Part shown: positions 18,326 through 27,477 of the stretch, one piece after another | Numbering within the stretch: position 1 is the first letter of the stretch | Layout: every line of letters begins with the position of its first letter | Assembly: GCA_030824115.1 (NCBI GenBank) | Contig: JAVBYI010000004.1 | Location: 124,001 to 188,000 of the forward strand | DNA length: 64,000 bases | Reading direction: 5' to 3' | Source of the DNA: Rhodocyclaceae bacterium | GTDB taxonomy: Bacteria > Pseudomonadota > Gammaproteobacteria > Burkholderiales > Rhodocyclaceae | Translations under genes and position numbers: made by a program | Notes under the pieces: model-generated | Seen by the model: only the letters and a program-made list of their open reading frames with translations | Database searches by the model: none | What the model was told of the DNA's origin: nothing

Positions 18326-18337
18326 GGGTGTCCTCTC

Positions 18338-18925
18338 TTAGTCCTTGACCCGAACCACCGTGGCCGGGATGCCATTCTGAGACAGCTGACCGCGATTCTG
18401 GTTCATTTCTTCTGCGCTGCCGTAGGGGCCGACGCGGACGCGGTGCATGGTGCCCTTGTCGGCGACCTCGACTTCCTGCACACCGGCTTCGAAGCCCAGC
18501 ATGGCAAGTTTGGCTTTCATCTTCTCGGCGTCGGCGATCTTCTGGAAGGCGCCGACCTGCAGGAACAGACGACCGGATTCCGCTTGCGGGGCCGGGGCGG
18601 CGGCTGGCGCAGCGGTAGGGGCTGGTACGGACGATGCAGGAGCAGAGGGCGCGCCGGGCGTGGCGGGCTTCTTGCCTTCGAGGATGTCGTAGAACTCGAA
18701 CTTGCGCTCGGCTGGTTTCTCAATCGGCTTGTCCCCCGGCTTGCCGGGCAGGGCGACGGGCGCTTTCTGACCGTTTTCCGGTGGTTTGGGTTCGGACTTC
18801 AGCACTTTATCGACGAAGGGCAGCGGCGTTTTGTTGAGATACCAGACGACGCCAAAGGAGATCAACACGCCGACGACCAGACCGAAGGCGAGGCCAATGA
18901 GGGTGCCACCACGTTGATGGGTCAT
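18338..18925 (-). CDS. SPOR-domain membrane protein (FtsN-like)
   Basis: This 195-residue protein has a short cytoplasmic tail, one membrane helix (LIGLAFGLVVGVLISFGVVWYL), a Pro/Ala-rich periplasmic linker and a C-terminal SPOR domain (LFLQVGAFQKIADAEKMKAKL, RVRVGPYGSAEEMNQ). SPOR domains bind peptidoglycan with denuded glycan strands at the division septum. The argS-SPOR-dsbA order is common in betaproteobacteria. The start ATG at 18925 overlaps the argS stop by one base (TAATG). Confidence 0.9.
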   Translation of the reverse strand: MTHQRGGTLIGLAFGLVVGVLISFGVVWYLNKTPLPFVDKVLKSEPKPPENGQKAPVALPGKPGDKPIEKPAERKFEFYDILEGKKPATPGAPSAPASSVPAPTAAPAAAPAPQAESGRLFLQVGAFQKIADAEKMKAKLAMLGFEAGVQEVEVADKGTMHRVRVGPYGSAEEMNQNRGQLSQNGIPATVVRVKD

Positions 18926-20670
18926 TACATGGTCTCCGGTGCCGACACGCCCAAGATGCGCAAGCCGTTGCAGATCACCTGGCGTACGGCGACCGCCAGC
19001 GCCAGACGTGCAAGTTTTTGGGCTTCATCATCGACCAGTAATCGCTCGGCGTTGTACCAGGCGTGGAACTCCGCTGCCAGTTCGCGCAGCCAGAAGGCGA
19101 TCGCATGCGGGGCTTGATCGCGGGCGGCGTTTTCGATGACCTCGGGGAAGGCGGCGAGCTTGGCGGCCAGGGCCAGTTCGCGCTCGCTACCGAGGGCGCC
19201 GAGATCGGCCTGTCGCAGCTCAGCGGCTTCTCCGCCCCACTGGCTGAGCACTGAGCAGACGCGCGCATGGGCGTACTGGACGTAATAGACGGGGTTATCG
19301 GTCGACTGCGATTTGGCGAGATCGAGATCAAAATCCAGCGACTGATCCTGCTTGCGTAACAGATAGAAGAAGCGGCAGGCATCGTTGCCGACTTCCTGAC
19401 GCAATTCGCGCAGGGTGACGTAGGAGCCGGCCCGTGTCGACATCGAAACACGCTCCGTGCCGCGGAACAGGCTGACGAATTGCACCAGCGCCACTTCAAG
19501 GGCGTCGGCATCGAGATCAAGGGCCTGCAGGGCACCTTTGACGCGCGGAATGTAGCCGTGATGGTCGGCGCCCCAGATGTCGATGATGCGCGTGAAGCCG
19601 CGCTCGAACTTGTTCCAGTGGTAGGCGATGTCGGAAGCGAAGTAGGTATACAGACCGTTGTCGCGCTGCACGACGCGATCCTTCTCGTCGCCAAAGGCCG
19701 TGGAGCGGAACCACTTGGCGCCGTCCTGAAGGTAAATATGGCCGCGTTTTTCGAGTTCGGCAACAGCTTTGGCCACCATGCCGGTATCGTAGAGCGAGCG
19801 CTCCGAGAACCAGCAATCGAAATGCACGCCGTATTCTTCGAGATCGGCGCGACCGTCGGCCAGTTGTTCCGAGAGGGCGTGCTGGTGAATATAGTGCCAG
19901 TCTTCACCGAGCAGATCCTTGGCAGCGGCGATTAGGCCATCCAGATGCGCTTCGGCATCCGGTTCGAGGGGGGGCGCACAGGCCAGCACGGCGGCGGCCG
20001 GATGCACGTAGCGGTCGCCATGCGCATCCTTGATTTGCACCGCCATGTCACGCACGTAGTCGCCCTGATAAGCATTGGGCGGGAAAGGCACGACTTCGCC
20101 GAAGATTTCCAGATAGCGCAGCCAGGTGGAGACCGCGAGGATGTCCATCTGGCGGCCGGCGTCATTCACATAGTATTCACGACAGACTTCGTGACCGGCG
20201 AAAGCGAGCAGATTGGCCAGACTGGCGCCAAAGGCCGCCCCCCGTCCGTGACCGACATGCAAGGGCCCGGTCGGATTGGCCGAGACGAATTCGACCTGTA
20301 GCTTGCCAGGCTTTTTCGCGCCGCGCCCGAACGTGTCGCCCTGTGCCAGCACGGCATGCACGACGGCCGTTTTGGCAGTGGGCGCGACGGTGAAGTTGAT
20401 AAAACCGGCACCGGCAACTTCGGTCTTCAGCACCCATACCGAGGGGGGCAGTTCATGTACCAGCCGGTCGGCGATCTTGCGCGGATTTTCTTTCAGGCCC
20501 CGGGCCAGTTGCATGGCCAAGTTGCTGGAAAAATCGCCGTGGGTGGCGTCGCGTGGGCGTTCGAGGTGGATTTCGGCACTGGCGCCGGGCGCTACGCTGG
20601 CCAGTGCAGCGCGCAGCAGTTCGGCGAGGTGCGCCTTGATATCCGTGAGTTCAGTGGGTTTGGGGGACAT
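18925..20670 (-). CDS. argS: Arginyl-tRNA synthetase
   Basis: This 581-residue class I synthetase charges tRNA-Arg. The HIGH-type signature is PTGPLHVGHGRGAAFG, preceded by VEFVSAN. The N-terminal additional domain and the C-terminal anticodon-binding domain (VYYVQYAHARVCSVL and onwards) are both present. As in many ArgS proteins, a KMSKS motif is replaced, here by RVSMSTRAG. Length is normal. Confidence 0.96.
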   Translation of the reverse strand: MSPKPTELTDIKAHLAELLRAALASVAPGASAEIHLERPRDATHGDFSSNLAMQLARGLKENPRKIADRLVHELPPSVWVLKTEVAGAGFINFTVAPTAKTAVVHAVLAQGDTFGRGAKKPGKLQVEFVSANPTGPLHVGHGRGAAFGASLANLLAFAGHEVCREYYVNDAGRQMDILAVSTWLRYLEIFGEVVPFPPNAYQGDYVRDMAVQIKDAHGDRYVHPAAAVLACAPPLEPDAEAHLDGLIAAAKDLLGEDWHYIHQHALSEQLADGRADLEEYGVHFDCWFSERSLYDTGMVAKAVAELEKRGHIYLQDGAKWFRSTAFGDEKDRVVQRDNGLYTYFASDIAYHWNKFERGFTRIIDIWGADHHGYIPRVKGALQALDLDADALEVALVQFVSLFRGTERVSMSTRAGSYVTLRELRQEVGNDACRFFYLLRKQDQSLDFDLDLAKSQSTDNPVYYVQYAHARVCSVLSQWGGEAAELRQADLGALGSERELALAAKLAAFPEVIENAARDQAPHAIAFWLRELAAEFHAWYNAERLLVDDEAQKLARLALAVAVRQVICNGLRILGVSAPETM

Positions 20671-20692
20671 GTGGCGATTATAGCCTTCGCGT

Positions 20693-21466
20693 TTACTTGG
20701 CCCAGCGGATTTCCCGTGCCGTTTCGGGGCCGATCATCACCTGATCGAGGCTACGGGGGGTCTCCGCCGCAGAGGCGGTGATGGGAATGCGGCCACCCAT
20801 GATTTCGGCATAGGATTGCGGCAATACCGGTTGCTTGTCGGGTTCGGCATAGCCGGCCGGAAAGCGGGGAAAATTGTTGGCCGGATCATATTTGTCCGTA
20901 GCCCCCAGCGTATGCAGCAGCTCATGGGCAATGATGACGGCGTTCGAGCCGGCCATTTCCTGGCTCGCAAAGGCATTGATCACACCCAGCATTCCCTGGG
21001 TGAGGCCGACCGAGTGGGACAGCATGGGATTGTGTTCGGGATCATGAAATAGCACGAACAGACGGATGGCTGGCTTCGGCCCCGCAATGGCATCATGTCG
21101 CCATGCCCACCAGCGCATTTGCAAGCTCCAGAGAATGGCTTCCAGGGCGCTGGGGTTGCGAGGCGGGGGCGGGGGGCGTTGCGTTAGCGGTGGGGCAACC
21201 GTTGTTGAAACCGGTCGTAGAATCGTCAATCCCCAGCGTTTTGCTTCGTCATCGAAAAAGGCATCGATTTTCTGGAAACTATCCGGTTTTAGCTGGTCGA
21301 CATAACGCCGAGTGGTTTCGCTGTCATCGGCGGCAATCGGGTAAATGCCAACAAAAAGCGTGTGTTCCCAAGCGGTTGCGCGTGACTTGGCAAGCCAGGC
21401 GGTTTGCGCGACCGTGGCCAGGATCAACAGCAGGATGACAATGCGAAATAATTTTGGCATCGGCAA
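20693..21466 (-). CDS. Membrane-anchored zinc-metallopeptidase-like protein
   Basis: This 257-residue protein begins with an N-terminal membrane anchor or uncleaved signal (FRIVILLLILATVAQTAWLA). Residues about 180-200 contain IIAHELLHTLGATDKYD, an HExxHxxGxxD zinc motif as in metzincin or archaemetzincin-like peptidases. The preceding part has a proline-rich linker. I know no named family. The start is ATG 21466 or 21460. It is divergent from the DUF4197 gene (40 bases between starts). Proteolytic activity is inferred from the motif only. Confidence 0.7.
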   Translation of the reverse strand: MPMPKLFRIVILLLILATVAQTAWLAKSRATAWEHTLFVGIYPIAADDSETTRRYVDQLKPDSFQKIDAFFDDEAKRWGLTILRPVSTTVAPPLTQRPPPPPRNPSALEAILWSLQMRWWAWRHDAIAGPKPAIRLFVLFHDPEHNPMLSHSVGLTQGMLGVINAFASQEMAGSNAVIIAHELLHTLGATDKYDPANNFPRFPAGYAEPDKQPVLPQSYAEIMGGRIPITASAAETPRSLDQVMIGPETAREIRWAK

Positions 21467-21506
21467 AATCTGAAATGATTCGGGGTGGCTAGGTTAAACT
21501 CGTGAC

Positions 21507-22208
21507 ATGAAAACACCAAACATCCTCTATCGTTCCGTGCTTGGCCTCCTGGCCGGGCTATGGGTCGCCACCAGCGCGCAAGCGCTTTCTCTGGCAGATA
21601 TCTCGGGTCAGGAAGCCGGCGGCGGCCTGAAGGAAGCGCTGACGCAGGGGGCCGGCAAGGCGGTTGATCTGCTGGGCAAGAGCGATGGCTTCCTGAAGAA
21701 TCCGAAGGTGAAGATTCCCTTGCCGGAAAGCATGCAGCAGGTCGAAGGCCTGATGCGCGGCCTCGGCATGGGCAAGCAGGCCGATGAACTGATCACCGCC
21801 ATGAACCGCGCGGCCGAGGCTGCGGTTCCCGAGGCCAAGACATTGTTGGTGAACGCCGTGAAGCAGATGTCGGTCGAAGATGCCAAGGCGATACTCTCTG
21901 GCGGTGATAATGCCGCCACCCAGTATTTCCGTAGCAAGACAGCCGCCCCCTTGGGGCAGAAGTTTCTGCCCATCGTCAAGAAGGCCATTGGCAAGGTAAA
22001 GCTGGCGGAGACCTATGAAAAGTTTGCCAAGAAGGGTGCCAAGTTCGGTCTGATCAAGGATAAGGACACCCAGCTTGAGCACTACGTGACGGAAAAGGCG
22101 CTGGATGGCCTTTACCTGATGATTGCCGAAGAAGAAAAAGCAATTCGAACCAACCCCATGGGGGCTGCCAGCAGCCTCGCCCAAAAAGTTTTTGGTGCAC
22201 TTAAATAA
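21507..22208 (+). CDS. DUF4197 family exported protein
   Basis: This 233-residue periplasmic protein with signal peptide (LLAGLWVATSAQALS) matches DUF4197: LADISGQEAGGGLKEALTQGAGKAVDLLGKS, then LMRGLGMGKQADELITAMNRAAEAA, then ALDGLYLMIAEEEKAIR. The family is widespread in proteobacteria and without known function. It is followed two bases later by a small cysteine-rich protein gene and then rep, probably one transcript. Confidence 0.9.
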   Translation: MKTPNILYRSVLGLLAGLWVATSAQALSLADISGQEAGGGLKEALTQGAGKAVDLLGKSDGFLKNPKVKIPLPESMQQVEGLMRGLGMGKQADELITAMNRAAEAAVPEAKTLLVNAVKQMSVEDAKAILSGGDNAATQYFRSKTAAPLGQKFLPIVKKAIGKVKLAETYEKFAKKGAKFGLIKDKDTQLEHYVTEKALDGLYLMIAEEEKAIRTNPMGAASSLAQKVFGALK

Positions 22209-22210
22209 TC

Positions 22211-22444
22211 ATGAAAGTCGACCTGCGCAAGATTTACCGTTTTGACCCTGTTGCTCGCAATGAAGATGGTTCGCTGCCCAAGGGCGGCAATGTCTATTAC
22301 GAGTGTGACGATTGCAAGGTGATCGTCGCCTCCGTCTCGCACATCAAAGCCGCGTGTGGCTGCGGCAATGTGGTGGGCGGCGGCGGTGCAACCGAGGTTA
22401 AGGAGCCCACCAAGATCAATCCGCTGCGCGGCACATTGAAGTAA
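22211..22444 (+). CDS. Small protein with possible zinc site
   Basis: This 77-residue soluble protein has four cysteines arranged as YYECDDCKVI and AACGCGN, a pattern suggesting a small zinc ribbon. No signal peptide is present. It lies between DUF4197 and rep with gaps of two and three bases. I do not recognise the family; size, coding bias and tight spacing support a real gene. Confidence 0.7.
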   Translation: MKVDLRKIYRFDPVARNEDGSLPKGGNVYYECDDCKVIVASVSHIKAACGCGNVVGGGGATEVKEPTKINPLRGTLK

Positions 22445-22447
22445 GCA

Positions 22448-24451
22448 GTGCATGGATTGAACCCGCCGCAGCGGGAGGCGGTGTGGTATCTGGAGGGTCC
22501 CCTGCTGGTGCTGGCTGGTGCCGGCAGTGGCAAAACGCGTGTGATCACGCAGAAGATCGCCTATCTTTTGAGCGACTGCGGCATGGCGCCGCAGCACGTG
22601 ATGGCGATCACCTTCACCAACAAGGCGGCGCGCGAGATGAAGGAGCGGGCCGTCAAGCTGATCGGCGAGCGCGCCAACGAAGTCAGCATCAGCACCTTCC
22701 ACGCACTCGGCGCGAAACTGCTGCGTCAAGAAGCACGTGCCATTGGCCTCAAGCCGAGTTTTTCCATCCTCGATGCCAGCGATACCGGCGCCCTGTTCGG
22801 CGAGATGCTCAAGGACGTCGACAAGGCACGCATCAAGCTGATCCAGCAGCGTATCTCCCTGTGGAAGAACGCGCTGCTGACACCGGAGCAGGCGCTGGAA
22901 CAGGCCGAGGACGACCTGGCGGTTGGTGCGGCGCGGGTGTATGCCGAATACGAGCGCAGCCTGCGTGCCTATCAGGCGGTGGACTTCGATGACCTGATCC
23001 GCCTGCCGGTAAAGTTGCTGGAGGAGCACGACGAGGTCGCCCTGCGCTGGCGCACGCGCGTCTGGCATCTGCTGGTGGACGAATATCAGGACACCAACCG
23101 TTGCCAGAACCGCCTCCTACGTTTGCTGACGGGCGAACGCGCTGCCTTTACGGCGGTGGGCGACGACGACCAGTCGATCTATGCCTGGCGTGGTGCGGAC
23201 GTCGAAAATCTGCGCCAGTTGCAGGTCGACTTCCCGCGTCTGAAGGTGATCAAGCTGGAGCAGAACTACCGCTCGACCACGCGCATCCTCAAGGCGGCGA
23301 ACAGCGTGATCAAAAACAATCCCAAGCTGTTCGACAAGAAGTTGTGGTCGGACAAGGGGCATGGCGATGCGATTCGGGTGATGGCGTGCCGTGACGGCGA
23401 GCATGAAGCCGAATGGGTGGTGACGCGCCTAATGGCGCACAAGTTTGAGACGCGGGGCAAATGGCACGACTACGCGATTCTCTACCGTGGTAATTTTCAG
23501 GCGCGCGCTTTCGAGCAGCAGTTGCGTGCCCACAAAGTGCCTTATGTGCTCTCGGGCGGGCAGTCCTTTTTCGACAAGAGCGAGATCAAGGATGTCACCA
23601 GCTATCTGCGCCTGCTGGCCAATCAGGACGACGATCCGGCTTTCTTGCGCGCCTCGCGTACGCCCAAGCGCGGCATCGGCAATACCACGCTGGAAGCGCT
23701 GGGGCAGGCCGCCGGACGGCGCCATATCAGCCTGTTCGCCGCCATCTATGCGCCGGGCGTCGAGCTGGAAATCAAGCCGGCGCAACTGGTGGCCTTGCGC
23801 GAGTTCGGCGACTTTATCAATCGCATGGAATGGCGTGCTGCGCGAGAACCGGCGGGAACGGTGCTGGAAGATTTGCTGCGGGCGATTGGTTACGAAGCCT
23901 GGCTGTTCGAAACGCTGGAAGCGAAGGATGCCGAAACGCGCTGGCGCAACCTGCACGAATTTACCGGCTGGCTCGCGGGTAAGGGTACAGAAGAAAACAA
24001 GACACTGATCGAGCTGGCGCAGACCGTGGCTTTGATCACCATGCTCGACAAGCAGGATGAGGACGTCGATGCGGTGCAACTGGCAACCCTGCATGCCGCC
24101 AAGGGACTGGAATTCCGCCATGTCCATCTGGTCGGCGTCGAAGAAGGTTCGCTGCCGCATCGCGAGTCGATCGATGCCGGCAACATCGAGGAAGAGCGGC
24201 GGCTGATGTATGTCGGCATCACACGTGCACAGATGAGCCTGAATATCAGTTGGTGCGCGCGGCGCAAACAGGGCAAGGACATCATGGAACGCAGCCTCTC
24301 GCGCTTTATCGCCGAGATGGACGGCAGCGATGGTGATATCAAGTTTGAAGGCGGGGCCGTCTCGTCAGCGCCGACATTTGAGGATCGCGTTTCAGGCAAT
24401 GTCCGCCTAGCCAATTTCAAGGCCATGCTGGGGAAAAAAGCGCCTCAATAG
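22448..24451 (+). CDS. rep: ATP-dependent DNA helicase Rep
   Basis: This 667-residue UvrD/Rep superfamily 1 helicase probably clears replication forks. Motifs run in order: LNPPQREAV (Q motif), AGAGSGKTRVIT (I), TFTNKAAREMKER (Ia), LLVDEYQDTN (II), GDDDQSIYAWRGA (III), LEQNYRSTTRIL (IV), LATLHAAKGLEFRHVHLVG (V), EERRLMYVGITRA (VI). The start is a GTG at 22448. The last 35 residues include AVSSAPTF, encoded by a copy of the 24-bp repeat, in a region that is variable in the family. It overlaps the convergent HDOD gene by seven bases. Confidence 0.94.
   Translation: MHGLNPPQREAVWYLEGPLLVLAGAGSGKTRVITQKIAYLLSDCGMAPQHVMAITFTNKAAREMKERAVKLIGERANEVSISTFHALGAKLLRQEARAIGLKPSFSILDASDTGALFGEMLKDVDKARIKLIQQRISLWKNALLTPEQALEQAEDDLAVGAARVYAEYERSLRAYQAVDFDDLIRLPVKLLEEHDEVALRWRTRVWHLLVDEYQDTNRCQNRLLRLLTGERAAFTAVGDDDQSIYAWRGADVENLRQLQVDFPRLKVIKLEQNYRSTTRILKAANSVIKNNPKLFDKKLWSDKGHGDAIRVMACRDGEHEAEWVVTRLMAHKFETRGKWHDYAILYRGNFQARAFEQQLRAHKVPYVLSGGQSFFDKSEIKDVTSYLRLLANQDDDPAFLRASRTPKRGIGNTTLEALGQAAGRRHISLFAAIYAPGVELEIKPAQLVALREFGDFINRMEWRAAREPAGTVLEDLLRAIGYEAWLFETLEAKDAETRWRNLHEFTGWLAGKGTEENKTLIELAQTVALITMLDKQDEDVDAVQLATLHAAKGLEFRHVHLVGVEEGSLPHRESIDAGNIEEERRLMYVGITRAQMSLNISWCARRKQGKDIMERSLSRFIAEMDGSDGDIKFEGGAVSSAPTFEDRVSGNVRLANFKAMLGKKAPQ
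24356..24379 (-). repeat. Dispersed 24-bp repeat, copy 5 (in rep)
   Basis: 20 of 24 positions match on the minus strand (AAATGTCGG variant). It starts on a codon boundary and encodes AVSSAPTF, residues 637-644 of Rep. Confidence 0.8.
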
Positions 24452-25332
24452 CTTTCCGGCGGACTTTCCTGATCGATTGCCCAGCGCGCGGCCTCGATTA
24501 ACTTGGCCTGACGTTCCTCATTGAGACCATTCATGTGGCTGGCCAGCCATTCGAGGCTGGCGCCGTGAATCAGGCGTTTGGCTTGGACGAGGTCATCCGG
24601 CAGGGCGGGATCATCGGGCGAGTTGGCCAGATGCCGTGCGGTATCGAGATACAGTTTGCACAGGTTGGCGCGCACATTGTCGGCGCCGTGAATCAGCTGG
24701 ATCAACAGCGGTGGCAGTTCCCAGACGGTAGCGCACTTGAGCGACAGGTCGCGGAATCGAAAGCCGCAGGCCATCTCCTGTGCCTGAGCGGAGCGGGTGG
24801 CCTTGCCGCTTTTGAGCATGTCCTGCGCGGCTTGCGGCAACTCCGGCACAAAATGCCACAGCAGCAACTCACCGGTTTCTGCCAGCAAAGCAGCCATCGC
24901 GACCTCTTCCGGGGCAATGTCGGAACGTGCGCGCCCCCACATCTGGGCAATCTGACTGGCCAGCACGGCACGCGCCGAGCAGGCCAGCAGGCCAAGTCGA
25001 TGCTCGTCGGTTTCCGTGCAGCCGAGCAGCAGGTTGCGAAAGGTCTTGATGCCCAGTTGCATGACAGCACCCAGCGGCGTGGTGGTGTCGCGCCCGAGAC
25101 GGTGGGTGCGGCGCTTCTCGGCTTCGCGCAACAGCCGCAGGCAGAGAAAGGGATCGCTGATGACAAGGATGGTCAGATCGGCGGCGGAAAGGTCATCACC
25201 CTGCGTTTCTTCCAATGCCCGCAGCATCAACTTGCTGCGGCCGATGCAAGGCAGGGTCTGGTTGGTCAGAAAGGCCGCCCACTGATCAACGCCCCAGTGT
25301 CTCTGGTGTTCCGTCTGCATGACTTCCCCCAT
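24445..25332 (-). CDS. HDOD-domain signalling protein
   Basis: This 295-residue cytoplasmic protein is a single HDOD domain: LPCIGRSKLMLRALEETQGDDLSAADLTILVISDPFLCLRLL is in the position of the conserved first helices, then LGAVMQLGIKTFRNLLLGC and a later alpha-helical region. It lacks a catalytic HD pair. The start is ATG 25332 or 25320 (MQTEHQ). It shares an ancestor but little sequence with the HDOD proteins at 788 and 30134. Its partners are unknown. Confidence 0.75.
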   Translation of the reverse strand: MGEVMQTEHQRHWGVDQWAAFLTNQTLPCIGRSKLMLRALEETQGDDLSAADLTILVISDPFLCLRLLREAEKRRTHRLGRDTTTPLGAVMQLGIKTFRNLLLGCTETDEHRLGLLACSARAVLASQIAQMWGRARSDIAPEEVAMAALLAETGELLLWHFVPELPQAAQDMLKSGKATRSAQAQEMACGFRFRDLSLKCATVWELPPLLIQLIHGADNVRANLCKLYLDTARHLANSPDDPALPDDLVQAKRLIHGASLEWLASHMNGLNEERQAKLIEAARWAIDQESPPESY

Positions 25333-25365
25333 TTCCCCCGTTGCGGGAATAACGGCAGATTCTGC

Positions 25366-26577
25366 TTACGCTTTAACAGCAGTCAATGCGCGAATTCTGG
25401 CTTTCTGTATCCGTATCGGGATTTGTGCCTTGTCTTCGCAGGTCTGGGCAATTGCGCCGGCATCGATAGATTGCACGGCGGCCAAGGCGGTGCGCCAGTG
25501 TTCCACTGCCGTAAACGGACGCTCGGTATAGCCAAGGCGTCCGCGATAATCGGCCTCGCAGGCACCGAGGATTTCCTCGAAGCGGGCCGGGCGGCGCAGG
25601 GCGTCGCAGCGTTCGAGAATCTTGAGCTGGGTGTCCGGCCGCAATTCGGCCACCTTGCCGATGTCGCCATGAAAGCGGGCGACCAGTCGGGCGGCATCGC
25701 GACAGTCGGCCGGCACGCGCAGGCGCTCGCAGATGGGTTCCAGCAGCGTGACGCTACGCTGTTCGTGACCGATGTGGCGCGGCAGGATGTCGGCAGGCGT
25801 GGTGCCTTTGCCCAGGTCGTGCACCAGCGCGGCGAAGCGTGCCGGCAGCGAAAGCCTGAGCCGCGCGGCCATGTCGATGACCATCATGACATGCACGCCG
25901 GTATCGATCTCCGGGTGGTATTCGGCCCGTTGCGGCACGCCCCACAGGCGATCCAGTTCCGGCAGCAGCTTTGCCAGGGCGCCACAGGCACGCAGGGTTT
26001 CGAACATGCGCGAGGGCTTTTCTTCCATCAGCCCGCGTGCCAGTTCCTGCCAGACGCGTTCGGCGACCAGCGCATCCACTTCGCCCTGCGCGACCATCGC
26101 CTGCATCAGCCCGAGGGTTTCAGGAGCTACCGTGAAATCGGCAAAGCGCGCAGCAAAGCGCGCGAGGCGCAGGATGCGCACGGGATCTTCGGCAAAGGCC
26201 GGCGAGACGTGGCGCAGCAGCTTGCGTTCAAGATCGGCACGGCCGTTATGCGGATCGACCAGCACGCCATCTTCACCGCGCGCCATGGCGTTGATGGTCA
26301 GGTCGCGGCGGATCAGGTCTTCTTCAAGCGTGACGTCGGTACTGGTGTGGAAGACAAAGCCGGCATAGCCCGGCGCCGTCTTGCGCTCGGTGCGCGCGAG
26401 GGCGTATTCCTCATGCGTCTGCGGATGCAGGAAGACCGGGAAATCGCGGCCGACGGGCTTGAAGCCGCGTGCCGCCATGGCTTCCGGGGTGGCGCCGACG
26501 ACGACCCAGTCACGATCCTGTACCGGCAGGCCGAGCAGTTCATCGCGCAGCGCGCCGCCGACACAATAGATCTGCAT
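25366..26577 (-). CDS. cca: CCA tRNA nucleotidyltransferase with HD domain
   Basis: This 403-residue enzyme adds or repairs CCA at tRNA 3' ends. The class II head is clear: YCVGGALRDELLGLPVQDRDWVVVG with the DRD-type metal pair, then EDLIRRDLTINAMA. An HD domain follows (HDLGKGTTPADILPRHIGHE), as in E. coli Cca, which has added phosphatase and phosphodiesterase activity. Length is normal. It is 13 bases after the NDUFA9-like gene in the slt-NDUFA9-cca run. Confidence 0.94.
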   Translation of the reverse strand: MQIYCVGGALRDELLGLPVQDRDWVVVGATPEAMAARGFKPVGRDFPVFLHPQTHEEYALARTERKTAPGYAGFVFHTSTDVTLEEDLIRRDLTINAMARGEDGVLVDPHNGRADLERKLLRHVSPAFAEDPVRILRLARFAARFADFTVAPETLGLMQAMVAQGEVDALVAERVWQELARGLMEEKPSRMFETLRACGALAKLLPELDRLWGVPQRAEYHPEIDTGVHVMMVIDMAARLRLSLPARFAALVHDLGKGTTPADILPRHIGHEQRSVTLLEPICERLRVPADCRDAARLVARFHGDIGKVAELRPDTQLKILERCDALRRPARFEEILGACEADYRGRLGYTERPFTAVEHWRTALAAVQSIDAGAIAQTCEDKAQIPIRIQKARIRALTAVKA

Positions 26578-26589
26578 CGCCGAAATTGC

Positions 26590-27477
26590 CTAAGCGGCTA
26601 GATAGCCCGGCGCCACGACCTCCAGAGGGGTAGCGGTCAGGCCGAAGGGCAGCGTGCAACCAGCGGCGCAGACACTGGGTACCTGCATGGACCAGACGTT
26701 GTCGCGGGTCATTGGCCCTCTGGGCAGAAATTCCATCAGGAAGGCCTGCAGGATCGAGAAGGCAAATGGCAAGCCGATGATCGGACGGGGATGGCCGCTG
26801 ACCTGGCCGGCGTAGGCGACCAGTTGCTGCAGCGTGTATTCGTGTGGCCCGCACAACGGATAGGTCTGGCCGCGGCTTTCCGGATGATCGAGGCTGGCGA
26901 TGATCGTAGAGACGACATCCTCGATCCATACCGGTTGGAAGCGCGCGTCGGCACAGGCCAGCGGCACGATGGGCGCGAGCTTGAGCAGGCCGGCAAACAG
27001 CGTCAGAAAGGCATCACCCTGGCCGAAGATCACCGAGGGCTGGAAGATTGTGACATCGGGATAGGCGACCTTCAATGCCGCTTCCCCGGCGGCTTTGGAA
27101 CGCAGGTATTGCGAGGGGGCATCGGGCGCGGCGGCGAGGGCCGAGATGTGCAGCAGGCGTGGCACGCCCGCAGCCTTGGCGGCGCGGGCGATCTTGCCCG
27201 GCAGTTCGGCATGGGCGCGTTGGAAGTTGCCCTTGAGGATGCCGACCAGGTTGATCACGACATCCTGTCCGACCATCAGGCGGGCCAGCGTGGCCTCATC
27301 GTAAACGTCGGCCTGAACGATACGGGCTGTTGGCAACACGGCCAGATGACGTACGCGTTCCGGCCGGCGGGTCGGCAGGGTAATGCAAAAGTCGGCGCTG
27401 GCAGGACGGCTCACCAAGCGGCGCGCCAGGGCGCCGCCGACAAATCCAGTCCCACCGATCAACAAAATGTTCTTCAT
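26590..27477 (-). CDS. NAD(P)-binding protein, complex I NDUFA9-like
   Basis: This 295-residue extended-SDR-type protein begins with LLIGGTGFVGGALARRL, a Rossmann motif, and has VINLVGIL and the YLRSKAAGEAAL active-site helix with Tyr/Lys. It falls in the NDUFA9 subfamily, which in bacteria often lies beside slt and cca, as here; the reaction is unknown. Between helix 1 and strand 2 it reads SRPASADFCITLPTRRP: part is encoded by a perfect copy of the 24-bp repeat, where relatives have a short ARGH-type turn. Its start overlaps the slt stop (ATGA). Confidence 0.85.
   Translation of the reverse strand: MKNILLIGGTGFVGGALARRLVSRPASADFCITLPTRRPERVRHLAVLPTARIVQADVYDEATLARLMVGQDVVINLVGILKGNFQRAHAELPGKIARAAKAAGVPRLLHISALAAAPDAPSQYLRSKAAGEAALKVAYPDVTIFQPSVIFGQGDAFLTLFAGLLKLAPIVPLACADARFQPVWIEDVVSTIIASLDHPESRGQTYPLCGPHEYTLQQLVAYAGQVSGHPRPIIGLPFAFSILQAFLMEFLPRGPMTRDNVWSMQVPSVCAAGCTLPFGLTATPLEVVAPGYLAA
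27387..27410 (+). repeat. Dispersed 24-bp repeat, copy 6 (consensus copy, in NDUFA9-like gene)
   Basis: This copy matches the consensus at all 24 positions. Left half AAAAGTCGGCGC, right half TGGCAGGACGGC. None of the six reading frames contains a stop codon. It is antisense to the gene and is read as RPASADF near residues 23-30, in a surface turn next to the dinucleotide-binding motif. Confidence 0.95.

Noticed and set aside
24535..26601. 688-codon open frame on the plus strand
   Set aside because: Runs antisense through the HDOD and cca genes, has no recognisable domain and an atypical Gln/His/Arg-rich composition.
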